Shown: positions 1-10,600 of the stretch, piece by piece
Position numbering within the stretch: position 1 is the stretch's first letter
Layout of the letters: every line of letters starts with the position of its first letter
NCBI GenBank assembly: GCA_936933955.1
Contig: CAKZIN010000060.1
Location: 1 to 16,835, forward strand
Length of the DNA: 16,835 nucleotides
From: an uncultured Sphingopyxis sp.
GTDB lineage: Bacteria > Pseudomonadota > Alphaproteobacteria > Sphingomonadales > Sphingomonadaceae
Reading direction: 5' to 3'
Made by a program: the position numbers and the translations under genes
Notes under the pieces: model-generated
Told to the model about the DNA's origin: nothing
Seen by the model: only the letters and a program-made list of their open reading frames with translations
Databases searched by the model: none

Positions 1-825
1 ATGCTCTTCCGATCTTGGGCCGCTCCGGCGGAGCGGGGCCGCGCGCGCTACCGCGATTGGCAGCTCAAGACCCGCGACGCGCTGCGTGCCGTGGCGGCGG
101 CGGCCGACGGGCTTACTCCGGGGGTCGAGGGCATGATCGATCACGCGCTCCGCCTCGTCGAGGCGGGGGAGCCCGGCCCAACCCACTATCGCTTTCCCGG
201 CATCCGTGCCCAAGGTTACTGGGATCACCGCGACTGGCCGTGGGCGGAGGAGCTCGAACGCGCCAGCGATGCGATCGCCGCCGAATATCGCGCCTTGTGG
301 CAGGCCCGCCAGGCTAGTGCGGTCCCCTACATCGACTATCCCGACGACGTCCCCATCGACCAGTGGGCCGATCTCAACCGCAGCCGCGACTGGAGCGTGT
401 TCCATCTGATCTCACGTGGCGTGACCGACGCGGCGGTGGCGAGCGCCTGTCCGACGACGATGGCGATGCTGGCGAAGCTCGGCATGCCGGTCATCGCGGG
501 GGCGGGGCCCAACGCGGTCTTCTCAATCCTCGCGCCGCGCACGCACATCCCCCCGCACCGGGGCATCACCAACGCGCGGCTGCTGATCCACCTGCCGCTG
601 ATCCTTCCCGCAGGCTGCTGGCTGCGCGTGGGCGAGGAGCGTCGCGAATGGTGCATGGGCGAGGCGTGGGTGTTCGACGACAGCTTCGAGCATGAGGCGA
701 TGAACCCCAGCGACGAAACCCGCGTCATCCTGATCGCCGACATCTGGCACCCCGACCTCAGCGAAGCGGATCGCCGCGGGGTTGCAGCGGTGATCGGCGG
801 GGGAGGCCAAATCCACGGCTGGTAG
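1..825 (+). CDS. Aspartyl/asparaginyl beta-hydroxylase family protein (5'-truncated)
   Basis: This is the C-terminal part of a 2-oxoglutarate- and Fe(II)-dependent dioxygenase of the aspartyl/asparaginyl beta-hydroxylase family (PF05118), which hydroxylates Asp or Asn side chains in target proteins; the target is unknown. The iron ligands are visible as His186 in HIPPHRG and His231 in DDSFEHE. Arg193 (TNARL) and the arginine of ETRVIL fit the 2-oxoglutarate-binding arginines of human AspH, and the closing IWHPDLS motif is also typical. Numbering counts from base 1. Codons 1-5 come from adapter sequence, so genuine coding probably begins near base 16 and the true start lies off the contig. Bacterial and animal relatives often carry an N-terminal helical or TPR-like region, which would be in the missing part. 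The gene converges on clpB. The family is clear, the substrate is not. Confidence 0.9.
   Translation: MLFRSWAAPAERGRARYRDWQLKTRDALRAVAAAADGLTPGVEGMIDHALRLVEAGEPGPTHYRFPGIRAQGYWDHRDWPWAEELERASDAIAAEYRALWQARQASAVPYIDYPDDVPIDQWADLNRSRDWSVFHLISRGVTDAAVASACPTTMAMLAKLGMPVIAGAGPNAVFSILAPRTHIPPHRGITNARLLIHLPLILPAGCWLRVGEERREWCMGEAWVFDDSFEHEAMNPSDETRVILIADIWHPDLSEADRRGVAAVIGGGGQIHGW
2..15 (+). other. Illumina adapter remnant at contig end
   Basis: Bases 2-15 (TGCTCTTCCGATCT) are identical to the last 14 bases of the standard Illumina read-2 adapter, and bases 3-15 also match the 3' end of the read-1 adapter. The match lies flush with the window edge, where untrimmed adapter is expected in an assembly. 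A 14-base identity by chance at this exact place is very unlikely. The ATG at base 1 and the first residues of the following reading frame are therefore probably not biological. Confidence 0.88.
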
Positions 826-854
826 GGCGGACGCCGCACTTGTGGCGCCCGTCC
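825..854. terminator. Hairpin between convergent genes, possible bidirectional terminator
   Basis: Bases 825-837 can pair with 842-854 around the 4-base loop ACTT: a 6-bp inner stem, one A-C mismatch at 831/848 and a 6-bp outer stem, with two G-T wobbles. It sits between the stop codons of the convergent hydroxylase and clpB genes, where a shared terminator is expected. Neither strand has a clear T tract, so intrinsic termination is only suggested. Confidence 0.45.
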
Positions 855-863
855 CACCCGCCG

Positions 864-3443
<2,580 letters not shown>

Positions 3444-3448
3444 GCACA

Positions 3449-3455
3449 CACCTCC
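3449..3455 (-). promoter_or_regulatory. clpB ribosome binding site
   Basis: On the minus strand this reads GGAGGTG, near-perfect complementarity to the anti-Shine-Dalgarno sequence, with 7 bases between GGAGG and the ATG at 3443. It decides the start codon against the upstream in-frame ATG at 3464, which lies before this site. Confidence 0.85.
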
Positions 3456-3494
3456 GCCGCCCAAGTTAGTGCGGGGCGAAGCGAAGGGAAGGGG

Positions 3495-4520
3495 CTAGGC
3501 GTCGTTCCGGCGAGTGGGCGGTCTATTGCGCGCGATGAGAAGACCAATCGCGACCGCGAGGACGAACGTCAGACATTCGAGTGTAACGGTCATCACCTCG
3601 GCTGTTCGCGTGAGGCCTCGCTCCCCTAGAATCGCGCCGATGTTGCCGACCCGCAGCTGCATTCCCGGGATGCCGCGTTCGAGCGCGTGCAGCGATCCCG
3701 CCAGCAACGTCCCGTCGGCCAGGACGATCAGCGCAGCCGCCCCGGCGCCCGCCAGCACCGAAGCAACAGCGACGACGCGGCGCGAGCGGCCCGTCAGTGC
3801 GGCCTGGGCGGCGATCCCAGCGGCAGCGCCAAGAATGACGCCCTCCAGCGGGCCGGTCGCTTTGATTGCGGACACGCCGGACAGCAGCCCGACCCCCTCG
3901 AGCGAGAGGAGGTTGCCGATAGCACCGATGGACAGGCCGCCGAGCGACGTACCCGCGATCACCCAGCCATCGACAACACCTCGCCAGGCAATCGTCGACG
4001 CAAGACCCGCTCCAATCCCGGCGCCCGCGAGCAGTCCGAGCAGTCCGATCATCGCCGAAAGGATGAGGATCTGACCCCCGCCGCCGATGCCCGCAATCAT
4101 ACCGTAGATCAGCCCGGCGAGCGAGCCAGCGACCAGTCCCGCGACGGTGCAGGACCCCGCGAGACGCGATAATGCTGGCTTTTCCGTCGGATTGGCCTCC
4201 GACGTCAGATCGGCGATGAAGCGGTAGCCATGCTTGGGCACCGTCTCGATGAAGCGCGGGTTGGCTGCATCGTCGCCGAGCGTACGGCGAAGCGATCGAA
4301 CGCACTGGGTCAGCGCCTCGTCGGTGACCGGAACACCGCGCCAGACCTCGGCCATAAACTCATTCTTGGTGACGAGCGCGCCGCGCCTTGCCGTCAGCAA
4401 CGCCAGCGCGTCGAAGTACCGACTGCCGAGCTCGACAGGGCGCCCGCGCCGATTGAGCCGACGATTCGCGCGATCGAGCTCAAAGTCGTCAAAGCGCACG
4501 ATGCCGGATGGTTCTTCCAC
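3495..4520 (-). CDS. ToxR/CadC-like winged-helix regulator with polytopic membrane domain
   Basis: Residues about 7-105 form an OmpR/PhoB-type winged-helix DNA-binding domain (Trans_reg_C): FDDFELD at the start, a recognition-helix region around TDEALTQCVRSLRRTLGD (67-84) and the closing wing motif ETVPKHGYRF (92-101). There is no receiver domain. Residues from about 119 onward form a glycine- and alanine-rich membrane domain with roughly six hydrophobic segments (about 119-144, 150-176, 186-207, 224-243, 249-269, 310-331) and a basic C-terminus. The DNA-binding end would be cytoplasmic. Known ToxR, CadC and TcpP regulators usually have a single membrane span with a periplasmic sensor domain, so a polytopic sensor part is unusual. 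The start is a GTG at 4520 with only a weak ribosome site; no in-frame ATG precedes it before a stop at 4593-4595. It is divergent from a membrane protein gene and lies 51 bases upstream of clpB on the same strand, so read-through into clpB is possible. Ligand and targets are unknown. Confidence 0.85.
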   Translation of the reverse strand: MEEPSGIVRFDDFELDRANRRLNRRGRPVELGSRYFDALALLTARRGALVTKNEFMAEVWRGVPVTDEALTQCVRSLRRTLGDDAANPRFIETVPKHGYRFIADLTSEANPTEKPALSRLAGSCTVAGLVAGSLAGLIYGMIAGIGGGGQILILSAMIGLLGLLAGAGIGAGLASTIAWRGVVDGWVIAGTSLGGLSIGAIGNLLSLEGVGLLSGVSAIKATGPLEGVILGAAAGIAAQAALTGRSRRVVAVASVLAGAGAAALIVLADGTLLAGSLHALERGIPGMQLRVGNIGAILGERGLTRTAEVMTVTLECLTFVLAVAIGLLIARNRPPTRRNDA

Positions 4521-4656
4521 AGCCGGGGTCTGCTGACATCGCCCAGCGATGGCAAGTGTCGTGGCGCTATTCAGCCATTCCTCATGGTTTGCTCATGCCT
4601 TTCACCGGCGTGGTGACCACGGTCGCACCTCCCAGAACAGCGCCGGAGTCCCGACA
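4521..4656. promoter_or_regulatory. Divergent intergenic region with 13-base palindrome
   Basis: This 136-base gap separates the membrane-bound regulator (leftward) from the membrane protein gene (rightward), so it should hold both promoters. At 4609-4621 lies a perfect palindrome, CGTGGT-G-ACCACG, 36 bases upstream of the rightward ATG and about 90 bases upstream of the leftward GTG. It is a candidate operator, possibly for the adjacent regulator. OmpR-family domains more often bind direct repeats, which weakens that idea. I could not place clear -35/-10 pairs on either strand. Confidence 0.3.
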
Positions 4657-5214
4657 ATGAACCGAACCCCTTCCGCCCGCACCACTCTCCTCAACGGTTG
4701 GCGGGTCGCCGGCTGGGGCAGTCTGCTGGCGCTCTTGGCGCTGCCTGCCCTTGCCATGCAGATAACGCGCGAGGTCGATTGGACGGCGAGCGACTTCGTC
4801 TTTGCAGCGATCCTGCTCGGCATGCTGGGCGCCATAGTGGAGCTGGCCATACGGTTCTCGCGGCGGGGGGCTGCCCGCATCGGCTACATTCTTACGGGGC
4901 TCGTGATCTTCTTTACGTTCTGGTCGAACGCCGCTGTGGGTATCATCGGCGACGACGACGCGGTGAATGTCTACTTTTTCGCGATGATCGTCGCGGCTGC
5001 GATCGCGGGGGCGCTCGTTCGTTTCCGGCCGATCGCCCTGCGCTGGATCGCACTGTCGCTGGCGGCGGGTCAATATGCGGTCGGCGTGGCGGCGCTCTAT
5101 ATGATGCCCGGACATGCGGTGGAGTGGGGCGTGCTCAGCTTTTTCGCGCTCCTGTGGCTCACGGTGGCGGGGCTGTTCCATCGAGCAGCATTCCCTTTGA
5201 CCCGAGCGTCGTAG
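4657..5214 (+). CDS. Multi-pass membrane protein of unknown function
   Basis: The 185-residue product is almost entirely hydrophobic, with about six likely membrane spans (about 16-34, 46-66, 74-98, 103-122, 129-149, 154-176) and short basic loops such as RFSRRGAAR. Two polar stretches resemble conserved signatures I associate with a widespread but unnamed bacterial family: ALAMQITREVDWTASDF (32-47) and NAAVGIIGDDDAVNVYFF (91-108). I cannot assign a function. The reading frame continues 36 codons upstream to an ATG at 4549, but the start at 4657 is preferred: a GGAG lies 9 bases before it and the upstream residues are hydrophilic and overlap the promoter region. It is divergent from the ToxR-like membrane regulator, which suggests regulation by, or functional partnership with, that protein. 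Confidence 0.75.
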   Translation: MNRTPSARTTLLNGWRVAGWGSLLALLALPALAMQITREVDWTASDFVFAAILLGMLGAIVELAIRFSRRGAARIGYILTGLVIFFTFWSNAAVGIIGDDDAVNVYFFAMIVAAAIAGALVRFRPIALRWIALSLAAGQYAVGVAALYMMPGHAVEWGVLSFFALLWLTVAGLFHRAAFPLTRAS

Positions 5215-5330
5215 CAACGGTCGCGCGGGCGACGCGTCGGCTCTTCTGAGCCAGAGGCGCCGCCGTTCATTGACACCTCGGCCACCCGAACGCTTGCCGG
5301 TACCGATAACGCGGCTTACCCCCCTAGCCA

Positions 5331-7598
5331 ATGAGCGATCCGAAGCGGGCAACGCAGCGTAGTTTTGTGGCAGGCAGGCGGGGATCGCGATGGCGGCGAA
5401 TTGCGCTTTGGGCGCTTGCGCTCCTCGCCGCCGCGGGGCTGGCGCTCACTTTGTGGGAACCGCTGACCGCGCAGCGCTACGCCGCGATACCCTACACCCC
5501 CACCGACGTGCGGATTGCGCGCGATGCTTGGGGGGTGCCGCATGTGTTCGGGGCGACCGACGCCGATGTGGCCTACGGGGTCGCCTATGCGCATGCCGAG
5601 GATGATTTCGCGACGCTGGAGGAGGTGCTCGCGATGACGCGCGGGCGGCTGGCGGCGATCACGGGGCAGGAGGGCGCCAAGGCCGACGTCGCGGGCTATC
5701 TGATCGACGGGCGCGGAGCGACGCTCCGGCATTATGACGCGCTGCCGGCGGACGTGAAGTCGATCTTCACGGCCTATGCCGCCGGCCTCAACCGCTATGC
5801 CGATCGGCACCCGCAGGAGCAGCGGTTGCGGGGTCTGTTTCCGGTAACGCCGCAGGACGTCGTCGCGGGCTTCGCGATCCGCTCGCCGTTCTTCTTCGGT
5901 ATCAGCGACGTGTTCGGCGCGCTGGTCGAGGGCAAGCCGATGGCGCGCGAGGGCGGGCCGCCGATCCCCGGGCTCACACCCGCGACGCCCCCGCGCGTGG
6001 CGAGCGGGGAGGCGCGCGGCTCCAACACGCCCGCGGGCGCGCGGTTCGGTCAGTTGTTCGATTCAGGCGAGGGCATGAACGGCTCCAACGCCTGGGCGAT
6101 CGCGCCGTCGCGCACCAGTGACGGGTCGACCTGGCTGGTCAGCAACTCGCACCAGCCGTGGACCGGCGGGGTCGCCTGGTACGAGCTGGTCGTCCATTCG
6201 CGCCAGGGCTGGGACTTTGCCGGAGCGACCTTTCCGGGCTCGCCCTACCCATTTCTCGGCCACAACCGCGATCTCGGTTGGACCAACACGGTCAACCGGC
6301 CCGACCTCGTCGACGTCTACCGGCTGACGCTGGACGAGAGCGGCGACAACTACCGCTTCGACGGCGCGTGGCGACCGATCGAGAAGCGCCGCGCGTGGCT
6401 GCGGGTGAAGTTCGGGCCGTTCACGCTCCCCGTGCCTCGCACGATCGAGCGCACCGTGCACGGGCCGATGTTCCGCAACGCGAACGGCGCCTTTGCGGTG
6501 CGCTACGCCGGGATCGGTCGGATCGACATGGTCACCCAATATTATCGCATCCAGAAGGCACGCAATTTCGAAGAATGGCGCGCGGCGATGGCGGGGCAGG
6601 GGGTGCCGGGCACCAACTTCATCTACGCCGACCGCACCGGGCGCGTGGGCATGTTCTACAACGCGATGTTCCCCGACCGCCCCGCCGGCTTCGACTGGCG
6701 CGGCGTGCTGCCAGGCGACACCAGCCGCGCGCTCTGGACGCGCACTCTGCCCTTCGACCGAGTGCCGCAGTTGGTGAGCCCGCGTTCGGGGGCGGTGTTC
6801 AACGCCAACAACACGCCCTTCAACGCCGCGGGCACGGGCAGCGATCTCGACCCCGCGAGCGCCGATCCGCGGCTGGGGGTCGAGCTTGACGAGACCAACC
6901 GCTCGATCCGATCGCGCCAACTGCTCGACGCGACGCCGCGCATCGACTGGCCGCAGCTGCGCGCGATAAAGTACGACACCGGCTACGCGCGCGAAGGCTA
7001 TGCCGCGTCGTTCATGGCGGAGATCGCCGCGCTCGACTTGTCGCGCGAGCCACAGCTGGCGGCGGCGCAGCGGCTGCTCGGGCAGTGGGACTGGAACCTC
7101 GACGGGAGGGGGAGCGCCGATGCGCTCGCGCTGATGGTGCTGCGCCCCTCCAACCGCGAGCATTATCAGCGCTCCGGGGTTCGCGTCGATGCGCGGCGGA
7201 TGCTGGCGGAGACAGTTGCGCACCTCACCACGCACTTCGGCCGCATCGACCCGCCGTTGGGCGAGGTGTTGCGGCTGCGGCACGGCGCGGGTCCGAGCTA
7301 CGTCGACCTGCCGCTCGATGGCGGCAACGACACGCTGCGCGCCTCGACCTTGTGGGACGCCGATCCCGACGGGCGGCTGCGCGTGCGGCACGGCGACAGT
7401 TTCCTGATGTTCGTGCGTTGGGACCGGGCGGGGCGCGTCGCATCGCGCTCGATCCAGCCATTCGGAGCGGCGACGCGGCGTCCGCTCTCCCCGCACCACA
7501 GCGACCAGGCGCGCGCCTTTGTCGCCCACGAGACAAAGCGCGTGCTGTTCGAACCGGCGGACCTGTTCGCGACCAACCCGCGAATTTATCGTCCGTAG
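5331..7598 (+). CDS. Penicillin acylase family protein (Ntn hydrolase, possible AHL acylase)
   Basis: This 755-residue preproprotein belongs to the penicillin acylase family (PF01804) of N-terminal-nucleophile amidases, which mature by autoproteolysis into alpha and beta chains. A basic N-terminus followed by a hydrophobic segment (about 24-46) indicates export to the periplasm. The conserved maturation site NGSNAWAI places the nucleophile at Ser252, giving a 504-residue beta chain. His274 is then beta-His23, the same position as in PvdQ, and the NANN cluster at 491-494 (beta 240-243) fits the oxyanion-hole Asn. GHNRDLGWTNT is a further family motif. All catalytic elements look intact, so an active enzyme is likely. 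Substrates in the family include beta-lactams, N-acyl-homoserine lactones, aculeacin and cyclic lipopeptides; the sequence alone does not decide. The start lacks a strong ribosome site. The M16 peptidase gene follows after 82 bases and may be cotranscribed. Confidence 0.93.
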   Translation: MSDPKRATQRSFVAGRRGSRWRRIALWALALLAAAGLALTLWEPLTAQRYAAIPYTPTDVRIARDAWGVPHVFGATDADVAYGVAYAHAEDDFATLEEVLAMTRGRLAAITGQEGAKADVAGYLIDGRGATLRHYDALPADVKSIFTAYAAGLNRYADRHPQEQRLRGLFPVTPQDVVAGFAIRSPFFFGISDVFGALVEGKPMAREGGPPIPGLTPATPPRVASGEARGSNTPAGARFGQLFDSGEGMNGSNAWAIAPSRTSDGSTWLVSNSHQPWTGGVAWYELVVHSRQGWDFAGATFPGSPYPFLGHNRDLGWTNTVNRPDLVDVYRLTLDESGDNYRFDGAWRPIEKRRAWLRVKFGPFTLPVPRTIERTVHGPMFRNANGAFAVRYAGIGRIDMVTQYYRIQKARNFEEWRAAMAGQGVPGTNFIYADRTGRVGMFYNAMFPDRPAGFDWRGVLPGDTSRALWTRTLPFDRVPQLVSPRSGAVFNANNTPFNAAGTGSDLDPASADPRLGVELDETNRSIRSRQLLDATPRIDWPQLRAIKYDTGYAREGYAASFMAEIAALDLSREPQLAAAQRLLGQWDWNLDGRGSADALALMVLRPSNREHYQRSGVRVDARRMLAETVAHLTTHFGRIDPPLGEVLRLRHGAGPSYVDLPLDGGNDTLRASTLWDADPDGRLRVRHGDSFLMFVRWDRAGRVASRSIQPFGAATRRPLSPHHSDQARAFVAHETKRVLFEPADLFATNPRIYRP

Positions 7599-7680
7599 CG
7601 CGAAGGCGCTTGCCGCCCTCCGCCAAGCGGCTAAGCCATGCGCAAGTGAGATTCCCCCTTCAGAAGGAACTGCGAGAGAG

Positions 7681-10600
7681 ATGCTTCGTCGCCTGACTTT
7701 GCCGACGCTTGCCGCTGCGGTGGCGCTGACCCCGATCGCGGCTGAGGCGCAGAGCCGCCTTCCCGCTCGCGGCGCTCCGCGCGCGACCGCAGCGTCGACG
7801 GCCCAGCCGATTGCCGACCCCGCGATCCGCTCGCTCGTCCAGCGCATCGACATTCCCTACGAACGGTTCACGCTGCCCAACGGGCTGACCGTCGTGACGC
7901 ACACCGATCGCAAGGCGCCGGTGGTGGCGGTGTCGATGTGGTACAATGTCGGCTCGCGGCTCGAACCGGCGGGCTCGACCGGCTTTGCGCACCTGTTCGA
8001 ACATATCATGTTCAACGGGTCGGAGAATAATCCAGGCGACTTCTTCACCGGTCTCCAGCAGATCGGCGCGACCGACACCAACGGCACGACCAGCGCGGAT
8101 CGCACCAACTATTTCCAGACGGTTCCGACCGGCGCGCTCGAACGCGCGCTGTTCATGGAAGCGGACCGCATGGGCAATCTGCTGCCCGCGCTCACCCAGG
8201 CGACGCTCGATAATCAGCGCGGGGTGGTGCAAAACGAAAAGCGGCAGGGCGACAACAACCCGTTCGGGCTGCTGCGCTACTATATCTTTGAGAACCTGTT
8301 CCCGCAGGGGCACCCCTATTATCATTCGACCATCGGTTCGATGGCGGACCTCAACAGCGCGAGCCTCGATCGGGTGCGCAGCTGGTTCCGCGACAACTAT
8401 GGTCCCAACAACGCGGTGCTGGTGCTCGCGGGTGACATCGACGCCGCCACCGCGCGGCCGATGGTGGAGCGCTGGTTCGGCGGCTTCCCGCGCGGCAACA
8501 CCCCAACGCAGCCGCGCATCGAGATTCCGACGCTGCCCGCGCCGCTCGCCAAGGAGGTGACCGACCAGATCGCCAACCCGCGCATCTTCCGCATGTGGAC
8601 GGTGCCCGGTTCGACCAGTGCAGAGGCGCCCAACCTCCAGCTCGCGGCGAGCGTGTTGGGCGGGCTCGGCTCCTCGCGGCTCGACAATGCGCTGGTCCGC
8701 GGACAGCAGCTCGCGACCAGCGTCAGCGCAGGCTATCAGGGTTTCCGCGACGTCGGTCTGTTCATCGTTTCAGCGGACCTCAAGCCCGGTGCCGACCTCG
8801 CCGCGCTCAATCGCGAGCTCGACAGGGTAGTGGACGACTTCCGCCGCGCAGGTCCGACCGCGGATGAGCTGCAGCGCGCGCGTATGTCGGCGCTGTCCGG
8901 GCAGCTGTCAGGGCTCGAATCGGTCGGCGGTTTCGGCGGCAAAGCGACGGCGCTGGCCGAGGGCCAGCTCTATTCGGGCGACCCGAGCTTCTTCCGCACG
9001 CAGCTCAACCGGTTTGTGAGCGCAACTCCGGCGCAGGTGCAGGCGGCGATGAGCCAGTGGACCTCGCGTCCGGTGTTCAGCCTCACCTACAAGCCGGGTG
9101 AGCGCACGGACAGCGGCGAAGGCCGTGGCGGCGCGACTCCGGCGTCGCGGACGCCGAGTGCAGAGGCGGCGCTCGAAGCGGCGTTCGCGCCCTCCTATCG
9201 TGTGGCTCCCACCAGCGCGCAGCAGCGCAGCATGGGCCAGGGCCTTTCCGGCGTGATGAACGGCGCGATGGCGCCGCGTCGGGAGGAGGCTCGGTCGCAG
9301 TCGGCGCCGGTGCAGACCCCCGCGCCCGCGCCCGCGGCGCCGCGTCCGGCGACCCCTCCCGCTCCGGTGACCGTGCCCCCCGCGTCGCAGTCGGCGCCAG
9401 CGGCGGCACGCCCGGCGACGCGACTGCGGGCGCCCGACCTGCAACCGCTGCGCGAGCTCGACTTCCCGCGCATCGAGCGCGCCACGCTCAACAACGGCAT
9501 CAAGGTCTATTTCGCCCGTCGTTCGACCGTCCCGACGGTGCGGCTGTCGGTCAGCTTCGATGCGGGCAGTGCTGCCGACCCGCGCGACAAGCAGGGTCTG
9601 CAAGCGCTGACGCTCGGCCTGATGGAAGAGGGCACGACCACCCGCAATTCCGAACAGCTCGCGATCGAGCAGGAACGGCTCGGCGCGAGCGTGTCGAGTG
9701 CGATCGGCACCGACAACAGCAGCTTCGGGCTCTACGCGCTGACGCCCAACCTGCGCCCGAGCCTTGCGCTGCTGGCCGACGTGATCCGCAACCCGGCGTT
9801 CGCGCCTGCGGAGATCGAGCGGCTGCGCACGCGGCAGCTGGCGGGGATCGCTGCTTCGCTCAACAGCCCCGCCGGGCTTGCTGCGCGGGCGGTGGCTCCC
9901 ACGCTCTACGGGGCGGACCACCCCTATGGGCGCATTTCGCCGCAGGGAACGGTTGGATCGGTGCGCGGGCTGACGCGGGACGATCTGATCGCGTTCCAGC
10001 AGCGCTGGATCCGTCCCGACAATGCGACCATCTACGCGGTTGGTGACGTTGCGCTCGCCGACCTGGTGCGTGATCTCAACGCGACGCTGGGCGATTGGCG
10101 GGCTCCGGGATCGGTGGCGAAGGGGACCAAGGACTTTTCGGTCGCCGTTCCCGCGCCGCGCCAGCGCATCCTGCTGATCGACCGGCCGAACTCGCCGCAG
10201 TCGGTCATCACCGCAGCGCAGGTTCTGGACGTGCGCGGGCGTGACGACCTCGTTCCGCTCAATACCGCCAACGACGTGCTCGGCGGCAACTTCCTCTCGC
10301 GCATCAACATGAACCTGCGCGAATCGAAGGGCTGGTCCTATGGCTCGCGCTCGTCGGTCGGCGGACAGGAGGAGCGCGTGCTGTTCACGGTCTCCGCTCC
10401 GGTCCAAGCCGACAAGACCGGCGATGCCATTCGCGAAATCCAGTCCGAGGTCTCGCGCTTTGTCGGTAGCAACGGCATCAGCTCGGAGGAGCTGGAGCGG
10501 ACCATCAACGGTCAGGTGCGCGAGCTGCCGGGCAGCTTCGAAACCAGCGGCGACGTATTGAGCGGGCTCGTTGGCATCATCGAGCGCGGGCGTCCCGACG

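Noticed and set aside
3444..3494. Sigma-32 promoter upstream of clpB
   Set aside because: The short gap has no good match to a CTTGAA-type -35 with a properly spaced -10, so I did not annotate it.
5270..5298. Possible sigma-70 promoter for the acylase gene
   Set aside because: TTGACA at 5270-5275 is a perfect -35 hexamer, but the 17-base spacing leads to CTTGCC, which is not a credible -10. GATAAC at 5305 is too far away.
7606..7630. Hairpin between acylase and M16 genes
   Set aside because: CGCTTG and CAAGCG can pair over only 6 bp with a long loop and no T tract follows; too weak to call a terminator.
7519..7680. Upstream extension of the M16 gene into the acylase gene
   Set aside because: The extension would bury the signal peptide 54 residues inside the protein; the ATG at 7681 begins a standard signal peptide.
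6063..7853. 596-codon open frame on the minus strand
   Set aside because: It lies wholly antisense to the acylase and the start of the M16 gene, both with strong motifs; long antisense frames are expected in GC-rich coding DNA. The translation is Arg/Ala/Val-rich with no recognisable domain.
8908..10407. 499-codon open frame on the minus strand
   Set aside because: Antisense to the M16 peptidase, with low-complexity Arg-rich composition and no motif or ribosome site.
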